Source of the DNA: Niebla homalea
Lineage: Eukaryota; Ascomycota; Lecanoromycetes; Lecanorales; Ramalinaceae
NCBI GenBank assembly: GCA_019925105.1
Contig: JAHGAU010000022.1
Location: forward strand, 620,001-684,000
DNA length: 64,000 bases
Reading direction: 5' to 3'
The notes under the pieces are model-generated. The model was not told where the DNA came from and searched no databases. It saw only the letters and a list, made by a program, of their open reading frames with translations. This document shows, piece after piece, positions 47,993 to 59,600 of this stretch; the stretch's first letter is position 1, and every line of letters starts with the position of its first letter. The position numbers and the translations under genes were made by a program.

Positions 47993-49748
47993 AATAATAG
48001 CAATAATATAGGGTCTATTTATTCCTATAGCTTTAAGTATAACCTTTATTTGCCTTATTATAAGGTAGTAACATTATAACTTTTATATAACCGCGTTAAA
48101 TATATTCCTTTTATACTTAACTTGTTAATCCCTTTAAAAGGCCCTTTAACGTTATTATTACCTTATTCTTTATCTTATATTAAATAATAAGTATAATATT
48201 CGTTTAAAATAAATATTATAACCTCCGTAAGAACCCCCGTAGAAGAAGTTAAGAAAAAAGAAGACTTTAAAAATAAATAAAAATACGGAGGTTTTAAAAA
48301 ATTTTATTAATTAGATAATAGCCCTTAATACAGAATTTAAGACTATTAGAAAGATAAATAAAGAGCTTATCGGTAAGGTTATTACCATTAAAGTATATTC
48401 ATTTTTTACGTAATAAACTTAAATAAAGAGACTATTCTACCTTTTCTATTAAGGAGAACTTAAATAATAATAATATAAGTAATAAATAAAAAAGAAAAAA
48501 ACTATATTTATATATTTATATTTGAAAAAGATTTCTTTTAAATTAAAGAGTTAAATTACTTTAATAATACCGGTAACGTTTATACCTTTATTAGCAGGCT
48601 TGAAACCGTTAATTATATTAAATCTATTAAGTTTATTAAGGATTATTTTATTTTCTCCTTTATGAATCTTAATAAATTAGTTAAGGCTTATAATTAATAA
48701 GCTTTCAAAATAAGTAACTCCGTTTAAAAAAGTTACTTAGAAATAATAGAATAAATCTTCTTTATAACGTATTTAAATTATAATTCAGAATGCTGGAGTA
48801 CTAACTCCTTAATTAATTAAATTAAATACGGTATACTCGTAAGAACGCTATAGAGTAAAAGCCTACAATTACGTTTTATCGGTTAAATTATAACCCTTAT
48901 TAAACGTTTAAATTAAAAGGGTAACTTATAGTTAACCTTTGTTAAATTTAAACCTTCTTTATATAATACGTTATTATACTTTAACAGCGATAATAACATA
49001 GATTACTTTATAGCTTAAGTATAAATTCAATAGATAATATGATATAAGCAATACCGCACCTATAGTAAATCTATTTACTTATAATTAATACCGTCGAGTT
49101 TATTACCTTATACTTATTAAGCTATTAATAATTATAATCGCGATAAACGATTTAATCGTAATCGACGTCTTTATCCACCTCTTAATAGCTACTTAAATTA
49201 AGGCCTTTACCCAGGCCAAAAACTCCTTACCGTAAATTACGGTAACGTATTAATAAATAATAATATATTAAAACGAGATTAACGATAACGATTTTAATTT
49301 ATTTTTTTACGTTTATAATAATAACGTCCCTAAATATATTAAAGCTGACTTTAATAATGATCGTTAAAAAGGTTACGATCTTATTAATAAATAAGGGTAT
49401 CGTTAACGGGCTTATAAGCTATTTAAGCAATAATACCTTTAATATATAACCCGGGAATACCTTAAGAATTACGTTTTTAAGAGATTTAGCTTAATTATAA
49501 TCCTTATAAATTTACGATTATTTCCCGGGTAAATTATAATAATTATTCGGCTTATACTTTTCTCGGTTTTACAATACGCGGTTCTTACGGCCCTTTATTT
49601 CTCAATAACCACCTATTTAATTAATATATTCCATATACTTAGAGCTTCCCCTTAATTACCTTTATTATTAAGTATATTAATATCTATAATGTTTTATAAT
49701 AAATATATACGACGTAAACGTCGTTTTTTTCTCTTTTTATAAGTATAT

Positions 49749-49910
49749 TATTACGGTATAAACCATAAGAGGATTCCTTAACACGGAGTGGGCTTACCTT
49801 ATTCCGTTGCTTGGTATACGCACATAGATATCTCACCTACCACCCACTTAGATAGCTTATTAATCATATATTTATTACTTTATTACCATATATACCGCAT
49901 TCTCGTAATA
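49749..49910. repeat. Right LTR, family B copy 2
   Basis: Same length as its partner and ends CTCGTAATA. The middle keeps CATAGATATCTCACCTACC, which is RIPed in the partner. Confidence 0.82.
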
Positions 49911-49915
49911 TAAAT

Positions 49916-50290
49916 ATTTAATTATTGAAATTTTTTAAATATCATAGGTAGGAAACATAAGATTTTTATTATTAAAATTATATTGAATATATTAAAAATA
50001 CCTCCGTTATCTTTTCCGTCTTGAAATCTTTATTTAATATAATAAGATTCTTAAATTATAATATAATATTATAATTAAATAACTATAAAAATATTTCCGG
50101 AGAAGAGTATTCTTACCTAGGCCGGGTATAATACGGGGTAACGAGACGGTTATTGTAACAAGGATTAAAGGGAGAAATATAATTTAAGGATAATTTTAAT
50201 AAGGAGATAATAAAAAGGGTATAACAACGCTTATAAAAATATTGGTAATTAAATAATAACTTAATACGTTAAATATATTTATTTAACCTT
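49916..50290. other. AT-rich RIPed DNA, no gene
   Basis: Nothing recognisable between family B copy 2 and MITE M1 copy 3. Confidence 0.4.
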
Positions 50291-50500
50291 TTCATAGGTA
50301 CTCCGGGAAGCGGGACGGGATATATCCCATAGGATAGGGACGGGATAGGGACGGAATAGGGATAGGACGGGATAAAGTGAATAAAATCCCATCCCGTATT
50401 AATACGGGATAGGATAGGACGGGATAAGGATATATTAAGATCCCAGTGGCGGATAAGATAAGGGAAAACCTGGTTAAAACAGTGAATTAAGGGGTAAAAC

Positions 50501-50630
50501 AGGGGTGATTATCAGAAAGATCAGCATAAACATTTTTTTGGTGGTTTATCGATAAGCGGATTATGGTTTTTCCGGTTATCGATAAACCACCAAAAAAATG
50601 TTTGTGCTGATCTTTCTGATAATCACCCCT
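50501..50630. repeat. Near-perfect hairpin, ~59-bp arms, 12-bp loop
   Basis: The left arm runs 50501-50559 (AGGGGTGATTATCAGAAAG...) and the right arm 50572-50630. They differ at only a few positions even though the sequence is otherwise unremarkable. A decayed version lies in M1 copy 1 (about 1735-1815), and a related core (GGTGGTTTATCGATAA-type) in M2 copy d. Confidence 0.88.
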
Positions 50631-50644
50631 TTTTCCACCCTTAT

Positions 50645-50980
50645 TTGGACCCTTACCCTCTCACCCTCACCCCCACCCTTACCCCCACCCTCACCTGCAC
50701 CCTGACCACCACCCTCGCACCACCTTCACCTGCACCCTCACCACCACCCTCACCACCACCCTCACCACCGCCCTCACTACCACCCTCACCACCCTCACCA
50801 CCCTTATTACCCTCATCACCCTTATCACCCTTATCACCCTCATTACCCTCATCACCCTCATTACCCTCATCACCCTCATCACCCTTATCACCCTCAGTAA
50901 CCTCACCCTTACCTACACCCTTACCTACACCCTTACCTACACCCTTACCTACACCCTTACCACCACCCTTATTAATTCAC
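50645..50980. repeat. CACCCT-type minisatellite
   Basis: Imperfect hexamer and nonamer units of CACCCT, CACCACCCT and TACACCCTTAC. It is G-rich on the minus strand. Confidence 0.8.
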
Positions 50981-51250
50981 TAGTACCCCGCGTCTTGGCG
51001 GGATCTTGGCATATCCCGATCCCATCCCGCCGGGATAGGGATGGGATAGGATGGGATTCAGCCTTATCCCGTCCCACGCGGGATGGGATAAGTGAATCGA
51101 AAAACCGTCCCATCCCGTCCCGCTTCCCGCAGTATTCATAGGTATGAGAAAGCTAAAATTACGTATATATTAACTTTTATTTGAATTAAGTTTTATAGTA
51201 TTTAATAAATTAGGGGAGAAGAATAAACGCAGAATATAAATAGCCTGACT

Positions 51251-51475
51251 AACTTCGTATAGATATAAGTATAGATATAAGTATAAATCTAAGTATAAAT
51301 CTAAGTATAAATCTAAGCATAAATCTAAATATAAATATAAATATAAATATAAATATAAACATAAATATAAATATAAATATAAATATAAATATAAATATAA
51401 ATATAAATATAAATATAAATATAAATATAAATATAAATATAAATATAAATATAAATATAAATATAAATATAAATG
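51251..51475. repeat. Microsatellite: 12-mer then (ATAAAT)n
   Basis: First TATAAATCTAAG-type 12-mers (51251-51330), then a nearly pure ATAAAT hexamer run to 51475. The hexamer looks derived from the 12-mer by loss of its CTAAG half. Confidence 0.85.
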
Positions 51476-52439
51476 TATAATTCTATATAAATAAAACCTT
51501 AAATATAAATCTATAATTTTATATCAATAAAACCTTATTTAATATTCAAGTATTATATAATAAGGGGTAATCTATAATATTATTTGTATAAATATATAAA
51601 TATTAACCATGATTCTAAATATATAGAGTAATAAACATTTTATTTAAGATTATATTAAAGATTTAAAGTTATTATTTGAAGCTTAATAATAAATAAAGTT
51701 AAAATCTATGAAGATATTAAATATAAATCGTAATATATTAAACAATAACGATGGAAACATATAAATATGAAATATGACCTTTATAATATCAAAAATCCAT
51801 TTATATATTAGTTTTCTATATAATTTAAAATGTTTTTTTATTATAATAGGCACTTATATGTTTTAAATATGTTTATGTTTATATAAAAATTAATATCTAA
51901 TATTTAACTTCTTTAAATAAATCGTAAATTTCTCCTGAATTTATCTTAATAAGAATATACACGTATTAATATCATTATATAATAAAAGCTTCTTAAATAG
52001 CCTATTTATCTTTTTAATTATTTAATTAAGTCATAATAAATCTTGAATAATATTCAATTAAAGTATATGAATATTTAATATTTCCTGGATAAACTTCTTT
52101 AAAGGATTCTTGAATAAATAATTTGATAAATAAGTTTATAATTACTTTAATCAAAAATTAATAAATAATTTAATCGATTAAGAAAAAATTATAAGAAGCT
52201 AAGGATATATTATTAAGATATTAATAAGGAAATAAGGGTTTTATTTAATTAAACTAATAATTATTTTACGGGAAAAGCTTAATTAATTTAATAAGATAAT
52301 ATTTAAACTCTAAAAAATTTATTATTAAAATTTTATACTTTCGATTTAAACTTTCTATACATTATTTATTTTAAGTAGAGTCTAAAAAATTGTTTTAATG
52401 GTTTAAGAGTATATATATTATAACTAACGTATTAAATTT
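51476..52439. other. AT-rich RIPed DNA, no gene
   Basis: Short repeats of the microsatellite border at 51480-51540; nothing else recognised. Confidence 0.4.
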
Positions 52440-52605
52440 TAGATAAAACCGAAGGGTGGCTGATAGCGCCCTTATTAAAAGGGTGGTTTATATGGCCGTT
52501 TTACGATTGCAACATAGTAAGGCTGAGCCGGTTTATTAATATTTAGATACCCATACCCCTTACCACTCACTACCCTTACCTACCTTACCTACCTTACCAT
52601 TATAC
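52440..52605. repeat. Repeat border shared with 58865-59090
   Basis: GTAAGGCTGAGCCGGTTTATTAATATTTAGATACCC here corresponds to GTAAGCCGGTTTATTAACATTTAAATACCC at about 58935. In both places CTTACCTACC-type repeats follow. It is one compound satellite border in two states, this copy less RIPed. Confidence 0.6.
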
Positions 52606-52611
52606 TCCGTT

Positions 52612-53220
<609 letters not shown>

Positions 53221-53340
53221 TTATTACCACCCTCACCTGCACCACCACCTGCACCTTTACCTGCACCCCTTTTCACCCTTTTAGCCCCTTTCCACTCTTT
53301 CAGGCCCTTTTCACCCTTTCAACCCCTTATCTAATCCGCC

Positions 53341-53489
53341 ACCGGTTTCTTGGCATTTCCCGGTCCCGTACCGTCCCATACCGTTTGCCACCGGTACGGG
53401 ATAAGGATACCCTTTCCCTATCGCGTACCGGTCCCGTACCTATCCCGTACCTATCCCGCGGGATTAATACCGTACCGGTTGGGGGAGTA
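53341..53489. mobile_element. hAT-like MITE, family M2, terminal part, copy f
   Basis: It ends CCGGTTGGGGGAGTA and contains the inverted subterminal repeats GTACCTATCCCGTACC. The order is the mirror of copy b (28825-29225), including the GCCCTTTTCACCC spacer and the hexamer repeat. The opposite terminal repeat is not clear; TACTCCG at 52603 is a candidate but the 8-bp flanks do not match. Confidence 0.65.
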
Positions 53490-53497
53490 TTAATTAA

Positions 53498-54463
53498 TAT
53501 AATATCTTGTTTACTATAATTAAGGTAAATATAAAGATATTATAAGTATATAAGCTTATAATAAGATTAATAGTTATTTTTTACGTAAACCCCTTTTAAG
53601 AAAATACTAAGATTTAATTCGAAATTTCTATAAATAAGAAAGCCCTTAAATATAATAAAAGCGTATAGGTATTAAAAAAGTATTTTATAATTAAAAGGTA
53701 AATAAAAATATATTGTAGAAACCCTATAGAATAACCCGTAAAAGCTTATCTTAAAAGGTTATTCTTAAAAAATTATTTCTCTTTTATTAATTTAAAGCAA
53801 TCTTTATATTATATATAATAAAGGTTTATCCTTTACCTTTATTTTAATCTTTATATTTTTAAGCTTTTTAATATCCATAATTATAAAAAAATAACTTTAA
53901 AAAAGTAAATTTTTTTTTTAAAAAACTACAATATTAAAAAATTAAAAGGGTTATAACGGAATTATATAGAAAGTCCTTTAAAAAATAGTTTTAATATAAA
54001 GTATTACTCGTAAGTTAAGGAATAAAAGTACGTTTTATTAATAATCCTTAACGCTTTAATAATTAATAAAATACAAATACCGTATTGCCTGAAATGTATT
54101 AATTTCAAAAGTTTATAATATTAATAATACTAAAATTAAGCTTTATAAGATTAATTCAAAAAGTAATTAAAGAAATAAAGGATAAAGAGGTATATAAATT
54201 CCATTTTATAAGCTTTAAAGCGTTATAAGAGGCTACGGAAACCTTTTTATCAATAAATTTTAATATAAAATAACTTATATTAAGCCTCTAATATATACTT
54301 AATATATGTCTTAATAGTTTTACTTTTTACTATATATATAAAATAAATTATATTAATATAAAAGGATATAGAATTAATCCGAACGTTTAAGGGTAAATAA
54401 CTCTTATCTAAAATTTAAATATTATTATGAAATTTTAAATTTAATTAATAAATTAAGTTTAAT
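53498..54463. other. AT-rich RIPed DNA, no gene
   Basis: No terminal repeat, RNA gene or motif was seen. Confidence 0.4.
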
Positions 54464-54468
54464 AGCCT

Positions 54469-54613
54469 TGTTAGGACGGATAACCACTCGGCCACTAAGG
54501 GCAAAAGTAGCTAACCTGGGCAGGTAATAGCGCTTAAAGGTAAGCCGCTATTACCATATAAGGGGTGTTAGGCCCTAAGGGCCACCCCTGCGGGGTGCGT
54601 ATCGGCGCTAACA
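54469..54613 (-). repeat. Left LTR of TRIM-like copy 2
   Basis: Contains the hairpin GGTAATAGCG...CGCTATTACC (54523-54555) and, reversed, the A box. It differs from the right LTR at only a few positions. Confidence 0.85.
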
Positions 54614-55404
54614 TTACTTCCCCTCCTATGTACTCGTCCCCGAATCCACAGGCTACTAAAACCACGCCTCTAAGGGGTACCCCAGGCTGGAGGCCCCGTA
54701 AGGCCCGACTTCGGTATCCAGTAAGAGCCCCTGTGGGGATCACCTACCGGTAGTGGTGAGAGCCCCCGTAGGGGGTGACCACTTTGGACTCAGAGGCCCC
54801 CGCAATGGCATGTTCCCGGGTTGAGCCGGTCCCCCGCAAGGGTACCGTGCTCCAAGGTGAAGCCGGCCCCCGCAGGGCACCGCACTTCATGTTAAGCCGA
54901 CCCCCGCAGGGTGTCGCACTCGGTAGGGCTCAGAGGCCCCCGCAAGGGCATGTCCCGAGGTTGAGCCGGTCCCCCGCAGGGTACCGCACTCGAAAGGCTC
55001 AGAGGCCCCGTAAGGCATGGCCTACTTTTCGGGTTCAGAGGCCCCCGTAAGGGCATAACCCAGCCGGCCCTTTAGGAGCGGATACCCTCGTAAGGGCACC
55101 CCGATAATTAAAGACCCGCAGTTAAGCCGGTCCCCGCAGGGCACCGTACTCGGAAATCGCAATCGAGCCGATCCCCGGAGGATACCATAAGCGGTCCACT
55201 CAGGGCATCACGTTTTGCTTACGAGCCCCCTGTGGGGTACTCGTTACCCGCAAAGAGTTTATTGGCTTAGGTTTACTTTGAAGTTTTCAGGGTTGCTCGT
55301 ACCCTATTGGCTCGCTTTTTAGCCCACATTTCGGCAGTATTCGCTAGTTTAAGGCCGTTACACCCCTTATATGGTAATAGCGGCTTACCCCAGCTACGTC
55401 TTCC

Positions 55405-55417
55405 GAGAATCGAACCC
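55405..55417 (-). promoter_or_regulatory. Pol III B box, minus strand
   Basis: GAGAATCGAACCC, so GGGTTCGATTCTC on minus, is a good B box. An inverted CACTCC/GGGGGGTG pair just upstream on minus (about 55426-55441) looks like a tRNA long variable arm. Confidence 0.6.
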
Positions 55418-55466
55418 TATCTATTCACTCCGGGGGGTGTACAGCCCCTGAAGTACGCTATTACAA

Positions 55467-55610
55467 TGTTAGGACGGATAACCACTCGGCCACCAAGGGC
55501 AAAAGTAGCTAACCTGGGCAGGTAATAGCGCTTAGGGGTAAGCCGCTATTACCATATAAGGGGTGTTAGGCCCTAAGGCCACCCCTGCGGGGTGCGTATC
55601 GGCGCTAACA
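55467..55610 (-). repeat. Right LTR of TRIM-like copy 2
   Basis: The 5' LTR if the element is read on minus, because the B box lies just inside it. It has the same hairpin at 55521-55553. Confidence 0.85.
55479..55492 (-). promoter_or_regulatory. Pol III A box, minus strand
   Basis: TGGCCGAGTGGTTA on minus, an exact tRNA-Ser/Leu type A box, about 65-85 bases upstream of the B box. The LTR/internal junction falls between the two boxes. Confidence 0.6.
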
Positions 55611-55615
55611 AGCCT

Positions 55616-58019
55616 TTTAAAATTATTAAATAATAAAAAATTGAACTTTTATTATAATATTATAAAAAGAAGTTTTATTAAATACGTTAAGATTAATTAT
55701 AATGATTTTTCTGTTAATCCTGGCTTTAATTAAGGGGCTAAATTCCATTAAATTTTTTGATTAGATTTTTAGTTAAATTATTAGTTTTTAATTAAAAAGA
55801 AGCAATTTTATAAGAATAATATTATATTTAACTATATTCTTTAAATTAGGGACTTTTTATTAAGCAAATATATTCTTCTTAATAAAGGTTGTAATAAAAA
55901 CTATTATTTTTAAGAATTATAATTAATTCGTTAATAACCGCAATAATACGTTGATAATCAATAAAAGTCTTATCCTTAAAGCCGTTTATAATTAATATTT
56001 AAGCTTTTTTTATGTTCATTATATTTATTATAAAGTTTTAGTTTTACTTTTTAAAGTAATAATCCTTTTATTAAGACATAAGTTTGAATAATATTACTTA
56101 CTTATTCTTTTTATAATCCTTATTATATAAGAATAGCTTATAAATATAAATAACTTTATTAAGTTAAACCATTTACTTTTATTTAAAGAAACATTTATAT
56201 AACGGCGGTAAATCCTTATATAAACGGTTAATTTTATATTTAATTAATATAATAATAATTATAAAACTTTAATTTTAATTTACTTCCTTAATAATATATA
56301 TAAAATTTAAGAAATCGGATATTTAATTTATTTATAATTTCTATATTTTACGTTATATAGATTTAATAAAGCGACGTTATAAACGTTTAATTCCTTTAAA
56401 TTAAATTATTTGATAGTTATATAGCCGAATATTTTATATTTTAATTACGTTTACTTAAAGCTTTTTAAGATTAAACTTATTTAAGCCGGTTTTTTTTAAT
56501 TTTTATTTACGTTAAAAGCGTTATAAATCTCGGGTTTACTGAGAATAAATTAATCACATATATATTATAATAAAGGCTTATTTTTATTATTATTTTATCA
56601 TTATTTAAATCCTTTTATAAAGGATTATTATTATTTTTTATTAATTTTAATTTTTGTGTTTTATTTAACTTAAAACTGTTATTTAAGGCGAAAACGTTAA
56701 TATATTAATTATTAAGAATATTAATAATTATAAGCGTAATAAGCATAAATATAATTATATTTATTAATATATTAATTATTTATAACGTTCTTTTTAATTA
56801 CGTCTTTAATAAAACCCGGTTTTTAATAATCGCCTTCTTTTATTTATTAAGTTTCTTTAGTTTAAATAAGTAATAGCTTAAAGCGGTTTAATTAATATAC
56901 TTTACTTTTTTAAATTATTATTTTAAAAAATAAAATTAAATAATACGATTATGCGATTTTATTATATTTAAGTTTTATGCTTTTTTTTTTTTATTTTATA
57001 TTTCCTTTACCGATTAAACTTTTTATTACGTAGCTTATAAGGTAAGTTATCTTAAAAAGAAATATTATTAATCGTAAAAGAATTATTCTATAAAAGTTCT
57101 TTTTTTACCTTAAGTTTTACTTACGGATTAAACTTTTATTATATAAAATATAAAATAAGTTATATTAAAAAGTAATATCGTTAACCGTAAAAGATATATT
57201 CTTTAAATAATTAATACGTATAAAAGAAATATTTAAGCTTTAAACTTTTAAAGCTTTTTATATATAATAATTACTTTTTTCGGATTTTATTTTAAGTAGG
57301 AAGTTTATAAAAGGGTTCTTAAGGTTCTTAATATAATTTATAATTATAAAACTTAAAACGATAATATTATAAGGGTATTGAAATAAAAATTTACTTAATA
57401 AATTACTTAATAATAAGAAAGGAAAATAAGAAAATCAAAAATTCAAAAATTCAAATTTTAATAACTATATTAATAAATTTATAAATAAAATAAACGTTAA
57501 ACTTAATTTATTGAAATTTCTAAGATCAAATTTTCTAAATACTTTATATCAATAAATTCCTATATTCTATATAGATTATATATTATATATATTTCATTAA
57601 TACTTATATACCTATACGTATAATAATAACTATAAAAATATTTACAATATAAGTATATATATAAAGGTAAACACGAATATTAAAGAGCTAGTATTCTTAA
57701 GGTAAAAAGGCCAAAACTAAGAGCAAAGTAACTTAAAACTATAATACGATCCCCACCTTTATAACAATAAGCTCCTATAAATTAATTATATCCCCCTTTC
57801 CGGAGCTAATTATTATTATAAGGAATTACCGGATAATAGTTGATACCGGAAATAAGTATAATAATTAAGTATTAAAAATTAAATAACTTAAGTATTAAGA
57901 AAAAGTTCTAGAAAAAGCTAGAAAAATCGATTATAAAGATAATAAAATCAATAAAAATTAAATTAATTAATATAATATCCGGGGTAAAGTTAAATTATAT
58001 ATTTTTTATTAAAATAAAG
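55616..58019. other. Very AT-rich RIPed DNA, no gene
   Basis: About 2.4 kb without any motif I can name. The minus strand has somewhat longer open stretches near 55700-56600, so an old retroelement is likely. Confidence 0.4.
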
Positions 58020-58139
58020 TTTAATATAAAGCTTTAATATTAATATTAACATTTTTATTTTTTTTATTCTTAAATATTTTTAATTTATTATATTTTATTT
58101 ATAATATAATACCGCGATATTATTATAATATAAATAATA

Positions 58140-58300
58140 AATATAAGAAAATAATTATTTCAGTTATTATTAAGTTAATTTAGTAAAAGAAATATAAAAT
58201 TACGTTAAGCTGTTATACCCCTTTAAGCCTTAATATTTTAACGTATAGCCGTATATTATTTACTTAATTTATATCCGTAATAATATACTTATAAAAAAAA
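58140..58300. repeat. Direct repeat partner of 60275-60420
   Basis: The core TTATACCCCTTTAAGCCTTA / ATATTTTAACGTATAGC and TATATCCGTAATAA recurs 2.1 kb downstream in the same orientation. It could be the LTR pair of an element spanning about 58140-60420 that contains the satellite, or a segmental duplication. Confidence 0.5.
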
Positions 58301-58936
58301 ATTACGTTTTTAATAATATTATTATTTTATAAATTATTATATTTACCCTTATTAATAATAAAGGTAATTAAAGTGAAGCTTTAAATCTATTTTATAATAT
58401 AAAGTATAAGTAATAATTAAAGAATAAATATTATTAAGGTTAAAGTATTAATAAATTAATAAACCGGGAAATTATTTTAAATTTATATAAGAAATAATTA
58501 TAAAATTTCTTAACGTTATATATAACTTTAATATATTTTAATATTAAAATTTATAAGAATTAAATTATTTAAAAATATAATTTTTATATTTATATTATAA
58601 TTATATACTTATAAATAATATATTTTCTTTTTTAATATTATTATAATTAAGAATTATAAATAAGAAAAAAATATTACATAATAAAAATCTTAAATATTAA
58701 AAAATCTTGAAATCTTAAAAATAAAAAATATTTAAATATATATTATTAAATTATTCTTTTTTTAATAATATTATTATTAAAAATTTAAGAATATTAATAT
58801 TATAATTAATTTATTAAATTTTATATAAAATTAAATAATAATTAATAATACCTTTATTAAAAAAGTAATTTATATAACCTTTTTATAACGGTATAGTTTA
58901 TTAAGCTTTACCCGGAATAACTTTATATTAAGGGTA

Positions 58937-59090
58937 AGCCGGTTTATTAACATTTAAATACCCTTATTATTTATTATTCTTACCGTTTTTACCTATCTTA
59001 CTTACTTTATCTACCTTACTTACCTTACTTACCTTATTTACCTTACTTACCTTACCTACCTTACCTATACCCTTACCTATACCTTTACCT
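58937..59090. repeat. CTTACCTTACC-type minisatellite
   Basis: Ten- and six-base units of TTACCTTACTTACC, then TATACCCTTACC. It follows the same border sequence as at 52535, so it is the RIPed counterpart of that repeat. Confidence 0.65.
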
Positions 59091-59094
59091 GCGC

Positions 59095-59290
59095 CTTTTA
59101 CAGGGCCTTTTACCAGGCCCCTTAATAAGCCCTTTATAAGGCTTTTTAATAAACCCTTTACGAGGCCTTTTACCAGGCCCTTTAATAAACCCTTTATGAA
59201 ACCCTTTAGCAAGCCCATTAATAAGCCCTTTATAAGACCCTTTAATAAGCCCTTTACTAGACCCTTTACTGGGCCCTTTAATAAGCCTTT
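59095..59290. repeat. 12-bp minisatellite CCCTTTAATAAG, long array
   Basis: About fifteen units of CCCTTTAATAAG and CCCTTTAC(C)AGG. The minus strand therefore shows an accidental Lys-Gly-Leu-rich frame (59218-58967). Confidence 0.75.
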
Positions 59291-59600
59291 CAGTAAAAAA
59301 TAATACCTACGGCCTATATACCCTTACCGTAATAGGCCCAAAAACACCGTAATTTGGGTGGAGAACCTGACAGCCGGGCAAAGCCTTTTACCTACACCTT
59401 TATTTACCCCTGTACCCTTACTTACTCCCTTACTTATACCCTTATTTAAGCCCTTTACCAGGCCCTTTAATAAACCCTTTAATAAGAGGTAATGCTCGCA
59501 GCCCGTAATACCCCTACCGTAATAAACTTAAAAATACCGTAATATAAATAGAGAATCTAAGAGTTAAGTACTTTTACTTATACTTTTACTTATACCCTTA
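59291..59600. repeat. ~100-bp satellite units, second locus
   Basis: CCCAAAAACACCGTAATTTGGGTGGAGAACCTGAC (about 59338) and a decayed copy near 59525 match the satellite at 2712-4475. The first is the least mutated unit in the window and gives the best idea of the original sequence. Confidence 0.65.

Larger units (their letters stand above)
47831..49910. mobile_element. LTR retroelement family B, copy 2 (2,080 bp)
   Basis: Opposite orientation to copy 1. LTRs at 47831-47992 and 49749-49910 (162 bp each), bearing TCCTTGGCACGGAGCGGGCT. The TSD is CAAAT (47826-47830) and TAAAT (49911-49915), differing by one C-to-T. Internal sequence aligns with copy 1 along its length; block X is at about 49445-49565. 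Reading plus near 49130-49240 gives an N-R-D-K-R-F-N-R-N-R-R-L-Y-P-P stretch rich in Asn and Arg, like the basic C-terminus of a gag protein, which supports plus as the coding strand. No pol motif. By size and content it is gag-only or non-coding. Confidence 0.82.
50299..51134. mobile_element. hAT-like MITE, family M1, copy 3 (836 bp)
   Basis: The best-preserved M1 element: ends TACTCCGGGAAGCGGGACGG and CCGTCCCGCTTCCCGCAGTA, with perfect 8-bp TSD TTCATAGG at 50291-50298 and 51135-51142. In order it holds GGGATAGGGAC subterminal repeats, the hairpin at 50501-50630, a CACCCT-type minisatellite at 50645-50980, and the other subterminal array. The long proline-rich or valine-arginine-rich frames across the minisatellite are artefacts. 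No transposase is present. Confidence 0.88.
54469..55610 (-). mobile_element. TRIM-like element with tRNA-type boxes, copy 2, un-RIPed
   Basis: A 1,142-bp GC-rich element in the middle of AT-rich DNA. The LTRs (54469-54613, 55467-55610) are 145 and 144 bp and nearly identical, with ends TGTTAGGACGG...CGCTAACA. The perfect TSD AGCCT lies at 54464-54468 and 55611-55615. On the minus strand each LTR carries a tRNA-type A box, and a B box lies about 65 bases into the internal part. The internal region is made of imperfect GAGGCCCCCGCAAGGGCA / GAGCCGGTCCCCCGCAGGG repeats. The open frames inside are by-products of GC content. There is no gag or pol. LTR identity and lack of RIP mean a recent insertion. 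Confidence 0.82.

Noticed and set aside
50645..50983. Proline/serine-rich frame and its minus-strand counterpart
   Set aside because: Both are read-outs of the CACCCT minisatellite inside MITE M1 copy 3, with no codon bias or motif.
52603..52609. TACTCCG as the far end of MITE M2 copy f
   Set aside because: The adjoining 8 bases (TACCATTA) do not match the 8 bases after 53489 (TTAATTAA), even allowing RIP changes.
54534..55525. Several frames in the GC-rich TRIM-like element
   Set aside because: They overlap on both strands, cross the LTR borders and follow the internal tandem repeats; none shows a motif.
58967..59218. Lys-Gly-Leu-rich minus-strand frame
   Set aside because: Produced by the 12-bp minisatellite, whose length is a multiple of three.
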